Assembly: GCF_900635955.1 (NCBI RefSeq)
Contig: NZ_LR134201.1
Span: forward strand, 1-64,000
Direction of reading: 5' to 3'
DNA from: Cedecea lapagei
GTDB lineage: Bacteria; Pseudomonadota; Gammaproteobacteria; Enterobacterales; Enterobacteriaceae
Length of the DNA: 64,000 nt
This document shows positions 9,429 to 17,087 of the stretch, piece after piece; the first letter of the stretch is position 1; each line of letters starts with the position of its first letter. The notes beneath the pieces were generated by a model that had not been told where the DNA came from, made no database searches, and saw only the letters and a list, made by a program, of their open reading frames with translations. A program made the position numbers and the translations under genes.

Positions 9429-10540
9429 AAATCAGGACGCTGCTGGCGCTGTTTATTCTGGTGAGCCCTCTGGCCCTCGCGACGCTACCGCCGGATCTTA
9501 CGGCGGCCGGGAAGGGAAACATACAGCAGGCGTGGCCCCTGATGGCGCCGCTACCGAAGCCTGAAGGGCTGCGCCCCTGCTGCGCCTTCGGCTATGACCT
9601 GCATGCCGAAGTGTTTCACATACCGGTCCCTTTTTATCAGCTGAGAAATGTGGTGACCGCGAGCTCTCTCGGGCATCATCGCTACAACGACAGCACCCTC
9701 GCCGGGCTGGCAAACTTGCTGGGGATTGGCAGTGAAAAAAACGGTATCGTCTATACCTCGCGCGGGGGATTTATCGACACCGCACACGTCCGCGATACCG
9801 CCGATATGACGGTCTATCTCTTCAGCCACCTGTGGCCAAAACTGGGGCAGCGATTTGTTTTGCGGCTGGACGATGAGCTGGCGCAGAGACGCCTGGTATT
9901 TAATGCTTTTGTCCCGCCAGCTGCCGCGAGCGACCGCTACAGGCTGGCGGCGTTGATGTCGGCTCATCTGGCTTTTCAGATCGCGGCCTGGCACGAAATT
10001 GCGCAGTGGTATGGTTTCCGCTCCGTTCCCGGATTTTCTGAGGAAATTTCTGCTTTCTCGCCGGAAGATCTTTACTCTAACCTGCTTGGTGCCCGTCTGG
10101 CGCTGGCGCTCATCTTCGACGGGCAAACCGCCTCTCTGGGGATGTACCAGGCCGCCATGAGCAGCGCACTTCCCCAGGCGCTGTTACAGCTGGACGCTGC
10201 GCCTGCCAGCGAGACGCGATTCTGGTTTGACAGGCTGGATGGGCGCTGGTGGAACAGCAGGCTGCGGGTCCCGGAAAAATATCTGGTGCTGCGGCGTAAT
10301 TACTCCGTCAGCGACTACCGCGTCCCTACACCGGTGCCCGGGGAAACTACTCCGCCGCTGACGCTGCACCTCCCGCACCGCTGGCAGCGCTACGATCTTG
10401 ATGCCCTGGCGCAGCTCCAGCTTTGGCCCGGCAGCGACAGGGCTCATCTTCCTGCCCCGGTGAGCTGGTACACCTCCGCTGACTTCCCTGGCCTGGCGGC
10501 ATCCGCCTGTCGCCAGGATGCCGGGGCCAAAAAACGCTAG
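9425..10540 (+). CDS. DUF4056 domain protein, predicted exported
   Basis: A 371-residue protein with signal peptide (MKIRTLLALFILVSPLALA) and the DUF4056 core: RPCCAFGYDL, GHHRY, GFIDTAHVRD and later WHEIAQWYG followed by SAFSPEDLYSNLLG. The conserved His/Glu/Asp residues (HHRY, AHVRD, WHE) could bind metal, giving an envelope hydrolase, but this is inference; the family has no established function known to me. It starts with TTG in a TTGA overlap with the Omp85-like gene, so all three genes form one coupled operon. An inverted repeat follows before yidR. Confidence 0.8.
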   Translation: MKIRTLLALFILVSPLALATLPPDLTAAGKGNIQQAWPLMAPLPKPEGLRPCCAFGYDLHAEVFHIPVPFYQLRNVVTASSLGHHRYNDSTLAGLANLLGIGSEKNGIVYTSRGGFIDTAHVRDTADMTVYLFSHLWPKLGQRFVLRLDDELAQRRLVFNAFVPPAAASDRYRLAALMSAHLAFQIAAWHEIAQWYGFRSVPGFSEEISAFSPEDLYSNLLGARLALALIFDGQTASLGMYQAAMSSALPQALLQLDAAPASETRFWFDRLDGRWWNSRLRVPEKYLVLRRNYSVSDYRVPTPVPGETTPPLTLHLPHRWQRYDLDALAQLQLWPGSDRAHLPAPVSWYTSADFPGLAASACRQDAGAKKR

Positions 10541-10588
10541 CCCTTTCCCCCTTCTGCGGTGGGCAAAGTGGAAAGGCCGGACTAATTC

Positions 10589-10625
10589 TTTTACCCTGAG
10601 GCGTATTCAGCGCTTCAGGGTAAAA
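10589..10625 (+). promoter_or_regulatory. Inverted repeat covering the yidR ribosome-binding site
   Basis: TTTTACCCTGA (10589-10599) and its exact reverse complement (10615-10625) form an 11-bp perfect stem with a 15-base loop. The right arm contains the AGGG Shine-Dalgarno of yidR and ends two bases before its GTG. It could sequester the ribosome site, bind a regulator, or end the upstream transcript (no T-run follows). Confidence 0.6.
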
Positions 10626-10627
10626 CC

Positions 10628-11896
10628 GTGATAAAACAACTCACCTTCGCACCGCGTCATCATCAGCTTACCAACATCAACACCTGGACGCCGGACAGCC
10701 AGTGGCTGGCCTTCGACGTGCGGCCATCGGGCGCATCTTTCACCGGCGCAACTATCGAGCGGGTCAATATCCTGAACGGTGACGTCGAGGTGGTTTACCG
10801 CGCGCCTGAGGGGGCCCACGTTGGCGTGGTGACCGTCAATCCGCAGCAGCCGGAGCGCTACGTCTTTATCCACGGCCCGGAAGATCCGGATGCCGAGTGG
10901 CACTATGACTTTCATCACCGCCGCGGCGTGGTGGCGGAGCAGGGCAAAGTCAGCAATCTTGATGCGATGGACATTACTTCGCCTTATACCCCCGGCGCGC
11001 TACGCGGCGGTAGCCACGTTCATGTCTGGAGCCCGGACGGCAGCCGCCTGAGCTTTACCTACAACGACCATGTGATGCATCAACTTGATGAGCGACTCGA
11101 TCTGCGCAACGTCGGCATTGCGCTGCCCTTTGGCCCTGTCACGCCGCCAAAGCAGCACCCGAGGGAATATGACGGCAGCCACTATTGCGTGCTGGTGAGC
11201 CGAACGACGCCGGAGCCGCAGCCCGGTAGCGATGAGATTAACCGTGCCTATGAAGAGGGCTGGGTAGGCGAGCACGGCTATCGTAAGCCAGACGGAAGCG
11301 TGCAGCGCTGGGCGCTGGCGTTTATCGGCGATACCCGTTCGCCAGACGGCGAGAAGGTGCCAGAGCTGTTTATTGTGGATCTGCCTGATGACGCGCAGGC
11401 ATATAAGCAGGCCGGAAGCGAACCGCTGTGCGGTACTGCCGCCACGCTACCCGCCCCGCCAAAAGGCGTGATGCAGCGCAGGCTGACCTTCACCCACGAG
11501 CGCCGCTATCCGGGCCTGGTGAATCAGCCACGCCACTGGGTACGCAGCAGCCCCGATGGCAGCCAGCTTGCTTTCCTGATGCGCGATGACAGCGGCGTGG
11601 TACAGCTCTGGAGCGTGTCGCCGAACGGCGGCAAGCCACGTCAGGTTACCCACGGCGAACACGGCATTCAGTCAGCTTTTAACTGGCACCCTTCAGGAAA
11701 AGCGCTTGGATTTGTGCAGCAGGGACGCGTGGTGCTGTGTGATGCGCAAAGCGGAGAAATTACGCCACTGAGCCGGGATGGGGGGGAAAAACCTTCGGGC
11801 GATGCCGTCGTCTTTTCTCCAGACGGCAGGCAGCTGGCCTGGATGCAGGATGTTGACGGTTTCCGCCAGCTATGGAGCGCGGAAACCGGACTTTAA
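10628..11896 (+). CDS. yidR: YidR, DUF3748 TolB-like beta-propeller protein
   Basis: A 422-residue protein of unknown function matching E. coli YidR at its start (MIKQLTF) and throughout. Repeated blocks of the WSPDGSRLSF, SSPDGSQLAF and FSPDGRQLAW type are WD40/TolB-like propeller blades. No signal peptide is visible, so it is probably cytoplasmic. It starts with GTG preceded by CAGGG. It converges on yidQ, the two stops being only six bases apart. Confidence 0.93.
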   Translation: MIKQLTFAPRHHQLTNINTWTPDSQWLAFDVRPSGASFTGATIERVNILNGDVEVVYRAPEGAHVGVVTVNPQQPERYVFIHGPEDPDAEWHYDFHHRRGVVAEQGKVSNLDAMDITSPYTPGALRGGSHVHVWSPDGSRLSFTYNDHVMHQLDERLDLRNVGIALPFGPVTPPKQHPREYDGSHYCVLVSRTTPEPQPGSDEINRAYEEGWVGEHGYRKPDGSVQRWALAFIGDTRSPDGEKVPELFIVDLPDDAQAYKQAGSEPLCGTAATLPAPPKGVMQRRLTFTHERRYPGLVNQPRHWVRSSPDGSQLAFLMRDDSGVVQLWSVSPNGGKPRQVTHGEHGIQSAFNWHPSGKALGFVQQGRVVLCDAQSGEITPLSRDGGEKPSGDAVVFSPDGRQLAWMQDVDGFRQLWSAETGL

Positions 11897-11902
11897 CACC
11901 GC

Positions 11903-12235
11903 TTAGTTTGTAAGCTCTGCCGGTGGGATAACGGAGTTGGTGGCCAGATTTTGCTTCTCGCTGGCTTCAACACGCGATCTCACTGAGTTGTCCTTACGGA
12001 ACATATCCCACGGCAACAGCACCGTATCGAGTACGGCGGTAAAAGGTAGATCCAGAGCAACCAGAGGCTTAATCGCCCAGCTGGTATCGTCATCGCCAAG
12101 CGTTGTTGCGCTGGCTCGCGTACCGGGATACAAACCCTCTTTGCCGCCGCTGTGTGACATCATACTGGAGCAGCCGGTCAGTAATAACAGCCCGCTGCTC
12201 AGCACCAGAGTTGGAAACAAGTTTCTCATCATCAT
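11903..12235 (-). CDS. yidQ: YidQ lipoprotein (DUF1375)
   Basis: A 110-residue lipoprotein, same length as E. coli YidQ, with lipobox LLTGC (Cys22) followed by SSMMSHSGGKEG, PGTRASAT and LLPWDMFRKD, the family landmarks. Serine after the modified cysteine predicts outer-membrane sorting by Lol. Three consecutive ATG codons open the frame; I use the first. Function is unknown. It is divergent from ibpA. Confidence 0.95.
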   Translation of the reverse strand: MMMRNLFPTLVLSSGLLLLTGCSSMMSHSGGKEGLYPGTRASATTLGDDDTSWAIKPLVALDLPFTAVLDTVLLPWDMFRKDNSVRSRVEASEKQNLATNSVIPPAELTN

Positions 12236-12416
12236 CTTGCTGTCATCTTCAATGGCTGGCGGAGTACCAGCACCTGCGGAGTTATAGCATCCGCCCGTGG
12301 TTTAAAAACGCCCATCGCTCCGCTCTGTGGCGGCTATCGCATATTTTTAACCTTTTATGCTGTTTGCCAGTCTATGTAAGGAATCCCTCAGACGCAAAAA
12401 ATTTGCAGTAAAGCGC

Positions 12417-12444
12417 CTTGAAAAATTCTAAGCGGGCCACATTT
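12417..12444 (+). promoter_or_regulatory. Sigma-32 heat-shock promoter of ibpA
   Basis: CTTGAAA at 12417-12423 is a perfect sigma-32 -35 box. Thirteen bases later, CCACATTT at 12437-12444 is close to the CCCCATNT -10. This lies about 100 bases before ibpA, as expected for a long leader. The rest of the yidQ-ibpA gap (12236-12416) shows no gene. Confidence 0.85.
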
Positions 12445-12469
12445 TAGTGATGTAACCGCAACGAATACG

Positions 12470-12551
12470 CCGATTGGGTATTCCGGTTCATGGCCTGTCC
12501 TAAGGGAAGGTTTTTACACTTTACTCGCTGATTTCAGGAGCTTTTATTATG
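12470..12551 (+). promoter_or_regulatory. ibpA leader, probable ROSE-type RNA thermometer
   Basis: The ibpA leader is about 100 bases and contains GCTGATTTCAGGAGC just before the ATG, where the AGGAG ribosome site lies next to an upstream GCU-containing segment as in ROSE elements known in enterobacterial ibpA leaders. I infer a thermometer from position and this motif; the full fold was not computed. Confidence 0.55.
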
Positions 12552-12962
12552 CGTAACTTCGATCTTTCTCCGCTGTACCGTTCCGCCATCGGTTTTGACC
12601 GTCTGTTTAACCTGCTGGAAAGCAACCAGAGCCAAAGCAACGGCGGCTACCCTCCGTATAACGTTGAATTAGTGGATGAAAACCACTATCGAATTGCTAT
12701 CGCCGTCGCCGGTTTCGCGGAAAGCGAGCTTGAGATCACCGCCCAGGACAATCTGCTGATCGTCAAAGGGGCGCATGCGGACGAGCAGCCAGAGCGCACC
12801 TATCTCTATCAGGGCATCGCCGAGCGCAACTTCGAGCGTAAATTCCAGCTTGCGGAAAATATCCACGTCCGTGGCGCAAACCTGGTTAACGGCCTGCTGT
12901 ACATCGAGCTGGAACGCGAAATTCCTGAGTCGATGAAGCCTCGCCGCATCGAAATTAACTAA
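12549..12962 (+). CDS. ibpA: Small heat-shock protein IbpA
   Basis: IbpA is an ATP-independent holdase that binds aggregating proteins with IbpB and hands them to DnaK/ClpB. The 137-residue protein matches E. coli IbpA almost residue for residue: MRNFDLSPLYRSAIGFDRLF, an alpha-crystallin domain (about 40-125) and the C-terminal IEIN with its I-x-I assembly motif. It is followed by ibpB after 113 bases, and a sigma-32 promoter and thermometer-like leader precede it. Confidence 0.99.
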   Translation: MRNFDLSPLYRSAIGFDRLFNLLESNQSQSNGGYPPYNVELVDENHYRIAIAVAGFAESELEITAQDNLLIVKGAHADEQPERTYLYQGIAERNFERKFQLAENIHVRGANLVNGLLYIELEREIPESMKPRRIEIN

Positions 12963-13042
12963 TTTATGGGGTCGCGCATCGCGCGGCCCGTCATCAAGCT
13001 GGCTCGCCGTCAGGGAGCCAATGCCCGTTCGCATGCGGGCAG

Positions 13043-13078
13043 GGTATTTCTTGCTTCAGAGAAGGAGAAAACACTATG
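13043..13078 (+). promoter_or_regulatory. ibpB leader hairpin, ROSE-like
   Basis: CTTGCTTC and GAAGGAG flank AGA just before the ibpB ATG. The pairing CUUC/GAAG next to an opposed G-G, then U-A and U-G pairs, resembles the ROSE core, where a G-G mismatch melts with heat. It covers the AGGAG ribosome site. Confidence 0.55.
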
Positions 13079-13504
13079 CGTAACTACGACTTATCCCCAC
13101 TTCTGCGTCAATGGATCGGTTTCGACAAACTGGCTAATGCGCTTCAGTCCAGCAGCGACAGCCAGGGCTTTCCGCCCTACAACATCGAAAAAAGCGATGA
13201 TAACCACTACCGCATTACGCTGGCGCTAGCCGGCTTCCGCCAGGAAGATCTCGATATTGAACTGGAAGGCACCCGACTTAGCGTGAAGGGCACCCCGGTC
13301 AAACCGGAAAAAGAGATCAACTGGCTGCATCAGGGGCTGGTCATGCAACCCTTTAACCTGAGCTTCACCCTGGCCGAGCATATGCAGGTTTCAGGGGCGG
13401 CGTTCACCAACGGCCTGCTGCACATTGACCTGGTGCGCGAAATCCCCGAAGAAGTCGCTCCGCAGCGTATCGCCATTAGCGAGCGCCCCGCGTTGAATAG
13501 CTAA
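13076..13504 (+). CDS. ibpB: Small heat-shock protein IbpB
   Basis: The partner of IbpA in inclusion-body binding, 142 residues as in E. coli. It begins MRNYDLSPLLRQWIGFDKLA, carries the alpha-crystallin domain in the middle (ALAGFRQEDLDIELEG) and has a C-terminal I-x-I (RIAI). It is the second gene of the ibpAB heat-shock operon, with its own thermometer-like hairpin and a strong terminator downstream. Confidence 0.98.
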   Translation: MRNYDLSPLLRQWIGFDKLANALQSSSDSQGFPPYNIEKSDDNHYRITLALAGFRQEDLDIELEGTRLSVKGTPVKPEKEINWLHQGLVMQPFNLSFTLAEHMQVSGAAFTNGLLHIDLVREIPEEVAPQRIAISERPALNS

Positions 13505-13520
13505 TTAAGCATGTTGTCAT

Positions 13521-13544
13521 AAGGCCCCTGATGGGGCCTTTTTT
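13521..13544 (+). terminator. Rho-independent terminator of ibpAB
   Basis: An 8-bp stem AAGGCCCC/GGGGCCTT with a TGAT loop followed directly by a T-run, 17 bases after the ibpB stop. Confidence 0.95.
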
Positions 13545-13623
13545 GTGCTCCACGCCCCATTATCCTGTCCATAGCTCTGCGAGAATCCTTAGTAACAATG
13601 ATGTTATTCACAGGGATGATTTT

Positions 13624-15282
13624 ATGAGTGGAATAGCGTTAACCGTCAGCATGCTGGCGCTGGTCGCCGTGGTGGGATTATGGATCGGCAACATCAGGAT
13701 CCGCGGCGTGGGGCTCGGTATCGGAGGCGTGCTGTTTGGCGGCATTATTGTCGGCCACTTTGTTAATCAGGCAGGGATTAGCCTGAATAGCGACATGCTG
13801 CACTTTATCCAGGAGTTTGGGCTGATCCTGTTTGTCTATACCATCGGTATTCAGGTTGGGCCCGGCTTCTTCTCTTCGCTTCGCGTTTCCGGCCTGCGGC
13901 TAAATCTTTTCGCTATTCTGATTGTGCTGCTTGGCGCGCTGGTGACCGCCGTGGTCTATAAGCTGTTTGATGTTTCGCTGCCGGTGGTGCTGGGGATCTT
14001 CTCCGGCGCCGTCACCAACACTCCCGCGCTGGGGGCGGGGCAGCAGATCCTTACCGATCTCGGCACGCCCGTGCAATTGGTTGACCAAATGGGGATGAGC
14101 TACGCGATGGCGTACCCGTTCGGGATTTGCGGCATCCTGCTGACGATGTGGCTGCTGCGTGTGGCGTTTCGCGTCAGCGTCGATAAAGAAGCGCAGCAGT
14201 TTGAGGCCAGCAACGGGCAAAACCACGCTCAGCTGCAGACCATCAATATCTGCGTCGCCAACCCAAACCTGAACGGCCTGGCGATTCAGGATATCCCTAT
14301 TCTTAACAGCGACGAGATTATCTGCTCCCGCCTTAAACGCGGCGAACTGCTGATGGTGCCTTCCCCGGGCACTCTCGTCCAGACCGGCGACCTGCTGCAC
14401 CTGGTGGGGGTAGAGAAGGATCTGCATAAAGCGTTGCTGGTGATCGGCAACCAGGTGGATACCTCACTTTCTACGCGAGGGACGGATCTGCGAGTTGAAC
14501 GCGTGGTGGTGACCAACGAGAAGGTTTTAGGCAAAAAGATCCGCGATCTGCATTTAAAACAGAAATACGACGTGGTGATTTCGCGCCTTAATCGCGCCGG
14601 GGTCGAGTTGGTGGCCAGCAGCAGTGCCAGCCTGCAGTTTGGCGATATCCTCAACCTGGTGGGGCGCCCTCAATCGATAGACGCGGTGGCGGCAGAAGTG
14701 GGTAACGCGCAGCACAAGCTGCAGCAGGTACAAATGCTGCCAGTGTTTATCGGCATCGGCCTGGGCGTACTGCTGGGCTCTGTTCCGCTGTTTATCCCCG
14801 GTTTTCCGGCCGCGCTGCGCCTTGGGCTTGCCGGTGGGCCGCTGATTATGGCGCTGATCCTCGGGCGCATCGGCAGTATCGGCAAGCTGTACTGGTTTAT
14901 GCCGCCGAGCGCGAACCTTGCGCTGCGCGAGCTGGGCATCGTGCTGTTTCTGGCGGTGGTTGGGCTCAAATCCGGCGGGGATTTTATCGACACGCTGCTG
15001 GTGGGCGACGGCGTCAGCTGGATTGGCTACGGCATCCTGATGACGGCGATTCCGTTGATTACCGTTGGGCTGCTTGCCCGCCTGCTGGCGAAAATGAACT
15101 ACCTGACGCTGTGCGGCATGCTGGCGGGCTCGATGACCGATCCGCCCGCGCTGGCCTTTGCCAACGGGCTGCATGCGACCAGCGGCGCTGCCGCGCTTTC
15201 TTACGCCACGGTTTACCCGCTGGTGATGTTCCTGCGCATTATTACTCCCCAGCTGCTGGCTCTGCTGTTCTGGGGGCTATAG
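13624..15282 (+). CDS. yidE: YidE, AspT/YidE/YbjL family putative transporter
   Basis: A 552-residue inner-membrane protein (E. coli YidE: 553). Two blocks of about five to six membrane helices (about 5-190 and 375-552) flank two TrkA-C (RCK_C) regulatory domains with the LLHLVG and ILNLVG motifs. The duplicated membrane signature GAVTNTPALGAG and GSMTDPPALAFAN is visible. The substrate is unknown; AspT relatives exchange aspartate for alanine. The ATG at 13624 (MSGIALTVSMLALVAVVG) is chosen; the open frame upstream crosses the ibpB terminator. Confidence 0.95.
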   Translation: MSGIALTVSMLALVAVVGLWIGNIRIRGVGLGIGGVLFGGIIVGHFVNQAGISLNSDMLHFIQEFGLILFVYTIGIQVGPGFFSSLRVSGLRLNLFAILIVLLGALVTAVVYKLFDVSLPVVLGIFSGAVTNTPALGAGQQILTDLGTPVQLVDQMGMSYAMAYPFGICGILLTMWLLRVAFRVSVDKEAQQFEASNGQNHAQLQTINICVANPNLNGLAIQDIPILNSDEIICSRLKRGELLMVPSPGTLVQTGDLLHLVGVEKDLHKALLVIGNQVDTSLSTRGTDLRVERVVVTNEKVLGKKIRDLHLKQKYDVVISRLNRAGVELVASSSASLQFGDILNLVGRPQSIDAVAAEVGNAQHKLQQVQMLPVFIGIGLGVLLGSVPLFIPGFPAALRLGLAGGPLIMALILGRIGSIGKLYWFMPPSANLALRELGIVLFLAVVGLKSGGDFIDTLLVGDGVSWIGYGILMTAIPLITVGLLARLLAKMNYLTLCGMLAGSMTDPPALAFANGLHATSGAAALSYATVYPLVMFLRIITPQLLALLFWGL

Positions 15283-15405
15283 CTCACCGGGCGGCAGCCT
15301 GGAATGCTCCCTGCGCAGCTGGTCATCCACCTGATATTCGCTGTAGGCGAGTGAGGTGATCCGCAAGATGGGCGATGATTCCCAGATTACCCTCTCCAGT
15401 CTGGG
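15277..15405 (-). pseudogene. yidP: Remnant of yidP (GntR-family regulator), 3' end with internal deletion
   Basis: Read on the minus strand, this stretch encodes SPILRITSLAYS followed directly by EYQVDDQLRREH and a stop overlapping the yidE stop. E. coli YidP ends in the order LLRITSLSYS, then about 16 more residues, then SEYQVEYHLRRLH. The remnant therefore keeps about 40 codons of the UTRA-domain end, lacks the segment between the two blocks, and has no HTH part; an in-frame stop lies upstream. The comparison is from memory of YidP, so identity is probable rather than proved. It is the usual neighbour of yidE in E. coli. Confidence 0.65.
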
Positions 15406-15482
15406 CGTTTTTTATACAGGCCTGTAAAGTGGTATGGGTTATTAAGGTTAGATGAGTTAGCAAGGTTATTATGGAGGGCGCG

Positions 15483-15758
15483 ATGATATCCAGGCAAACC
15501 GGGCGTATTGAAAAGAAAAAAGACCGGGTGCTGTTTGACAGCGAAAGCGTGAAACTCACGCTCGCAAAAGGCGTTCGCGAGCAAAATAGTAAACGCGAAG
15601 AGGGGCTAACCCTGCAGCTTGCGCTGCGCGGCTGCGTTCCCGGGCTGGAAGGGCTGCACACCCAACTCACTCACCTGCTAATGGTGTCCACTTATCCGGC
15701 GAACGTGCTTCAGGCAGCTGAATATGAGGTCAGGAGGCTGCAGGATGGCGCCGAGTGA
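15483..15758 (+). CDS. Small protein of unknown function overlapping a RES-domain fragment
   Basis: A 91-residue protein I do not recognise. The ATG at 15483 is preceded by GGAGG at nine bases; another ATG 12 bases upstream is in frame. The N-terminal half is strongly charged (RIEKKKDRV, REQNSKREE), the C-terminal half amphipathic. There is no signal peptide or membrane segment. It overlaps by 14 bases the next gene, which looks like the start of a RES-domain toxin, so it may be, or derive from, the partner/antitoxin of that gene. It lacks a visible Xre-type HTH. Confidence 0.5.
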   Translation: MISRQTGRIEKKKDRVLFDSESVKLTLAKGVREQNSKREEGLTLQLALRGCVPGLEGLHTQLTHLLMVSTYPANVLQAAEYEVRRLQDGAE

Positions 15759-15972
15759 CGGAGCCAAAACGAGAGCCGCTTTTGGTGAGCCTGTTGCGCT
15801 GATTCCTGGACTCCCTGAGCCGGGCGAGGCGATCCCGGTTTTTAAAGAAACTTTACCGGCGGGAAAGATCCTTTATCGCTGCCATGCTATGACCTGGCCC
15901 GGAAACAGTTTTAACCCTGGGAGCGCGATACACTATCAAAACTCCACCATTAATTTTTTATTGCAATCCTGA
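15745..15972 (+). pseudogene. Truncated RES-domain (NAD+ phosphorylase toxin-like) gene
   Basis: The 75-residue reading frame has an excellent AGGAGG ribosome site seven bases before the ATG. LPAGKILYRCH followed by GNSFNPG matches the start of the RES domain, found in NAD+-degrading toxins of RES-Xre type toxin-antitoxin systems. In full-length relatives FNPG is followed by an Arg-Phe motif and more than 100 further residues; here the frame diverges and stops 16 residues later. The catalytic C-terminal part is absent downstream. I infer an inactivated toxin; the domain call rests on motif recognition only. Confidence 0.5.
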
Positions 15973-15993
15973 CTCACCGTAAACGGTAAAAGC

Positions 15994-16989
15994 ATGCTAA
16001 ATATTAGTTTTCCTTCGCTAAGTAGCGTGCCGCCGATGTTAAAGCCGACTCTTATCCTGGTTGCCCTCTCTTTCTGTGCCAGTTCGTTTGCTGCGCAACA
16101 GGAAGCTCTGCCGCCCAGCTGGACCAGCCAGCTTGGGGTGGGAATGAACGTTGACTGGGCGGTGACGGAGCGAGGTATTCGCGAGTTCGATCCTCTCGCG
16201 GTTCGTGATTTTCAGCAGCGCGGCTTTGGTCACGTTCGTATTCGCGTCGCGGGGCCGATAACGCACCAGAAGCTGGTGCATCTGCGGCGCATTGTGGATG
16301 CGTGTGAGCAGTACCATATTGTCCCGGTGATCAGCTACCGGGCGGCAGAGCTAAAAGCGAAGCCAACCCCGGATAACGCAGAGGATATCGTTGAGTGGTG
16401 GACGACCGTCGCGCGCTTCTTCGCTAAAAACGATGACTCGCTGGTGTTCGATATTATCGGGCAGCCAGAGGAAAAGCTCAGCGCCAGCCCTCAGCTGCTT
16501 AACCAGGTCTACGACAAAGCCGTCAAGGCGATTCATAAAATCAGCCCGCAGCGCCACATTTTTGTCGCGCCCCGCTACCGTGGGTCGCCTGAAGCGCTCT
16601 CAACCCTCAAAATTCCCGAATCCCGTCACGGGCTGGTGATGGCGGACTGGCACCTTATGCCGGGCGGGCCAAAAACCTGGAACGGCAAAAGCCAGTGGAC
16701 AACCGGCACGGATGCGGAAAAAGCGGCGATTCATGCGCGCATTGAAACGGCCATTCGCTGGCAGCAGAAAACCGGGCATCTTTCCTGGGTTGGCAGCTGG
16801 TCTCCGGGCAGCAAACTGCCGGTCGCTCAGCAGGTGGCGATGGCGACCTTTGTCGCCTGCGAATTGCAAAAGGCGCAGATTCCGTATGCGATCAACGGTG
16901 ATGAAAAATTCTACGACGGGGAAGAGGGCGCCTGGCGAGCAGACATGGCTCCGGTGCTGGACGCCATTCTCAAGCCTCAGTGCCAGTAA
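15994..16989 (+). CDS. Exported GH5-like (cellulase family) protein, probable catalytic-site loss
   Basis: A predicted secreted protein with a TIM-barrel resembling glycoside hydrolase family 5: HVRIRV, then YHIVPVISYRA, WWTTVARFF, VFDIIG and MADWHLMPGG follow the order of GH5 strands. The signal peptide fits best if translation starts at the ATG at 16036 (MLKPTLILVALSFCASSFA); the 15994 ATG gives a longer N terminus. Where active GH5 enzymes have Asn-Glu-Pro after strand 4, I read G-Q-P (IIGQPEEKL), and where the nucleophile Glu should be I read VGSWSPG. Both catalytic glutamates may therefore be missing. Function unknown; possibly sugar-binding. Confidence 0.7.
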   Translation: MLNISFPSLSSVPPMLKPTLILVALSFCASSFAAQQEALPPSWTSQLGVGMNVDWAVTERGIREFDPLAVRDFQQRGFGHVRIRVAGPITHQKLVHLRRIVDACEQYHIVPVISYRAAELKAKPTPDNAEDIVEWWTTVARFFAKNDDSLVFDIIGQPEEKLSASPQLLNQVYDKAVKAIHKISPQRHIFVAPRYRGSPEALSTLKIPESRHGLVMADWHLMPGGPKTWNGKSQWTTGTDAEKAAIHARIETAIRWQQKTGHLSWVGSWSPGSKLPVAQQVAMATFVACELQKAQIPYAINGDEKFYDGEEGAWRADMAPVLDAILKPQCQ

Positions 16990-17030
16990 TTGTCGCTCAG
17001 CGTGAATTATCTGTTGCTGCCTTTCGGCTA

Positions 17031-17071
17031 ATTATGTATTTTTATGCATATTAACTGCATAAAAACATAAT
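17031..17071 (+). promoter_or_regulatory. AT-rich palindrome, possible pair of ArgR boxes
   Basis: The left arm 17031-17048 is nearly the reverse complement of the right arm 17056-17071. Each arm reads like a degenerate ARG box (TATGTATTTTTATGCATA on the left). Two adjacent ARG boxes precede arginine transport genes such as artJ in E. coli. It lies 16 bases before the ABC transporter operon start; ArgR control is inference. Confidence 0.5.
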
Positions 17072-17087
17072 ATATCCAGGGGCTTCT

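Noticed and set aside
15323..15670. 115-codon minus-strand frame over the small unknown gene
   Set aside because: Serine/arginine-rich low-complexity translation, no ribosome site; the yidP remnant lies in a different frame.
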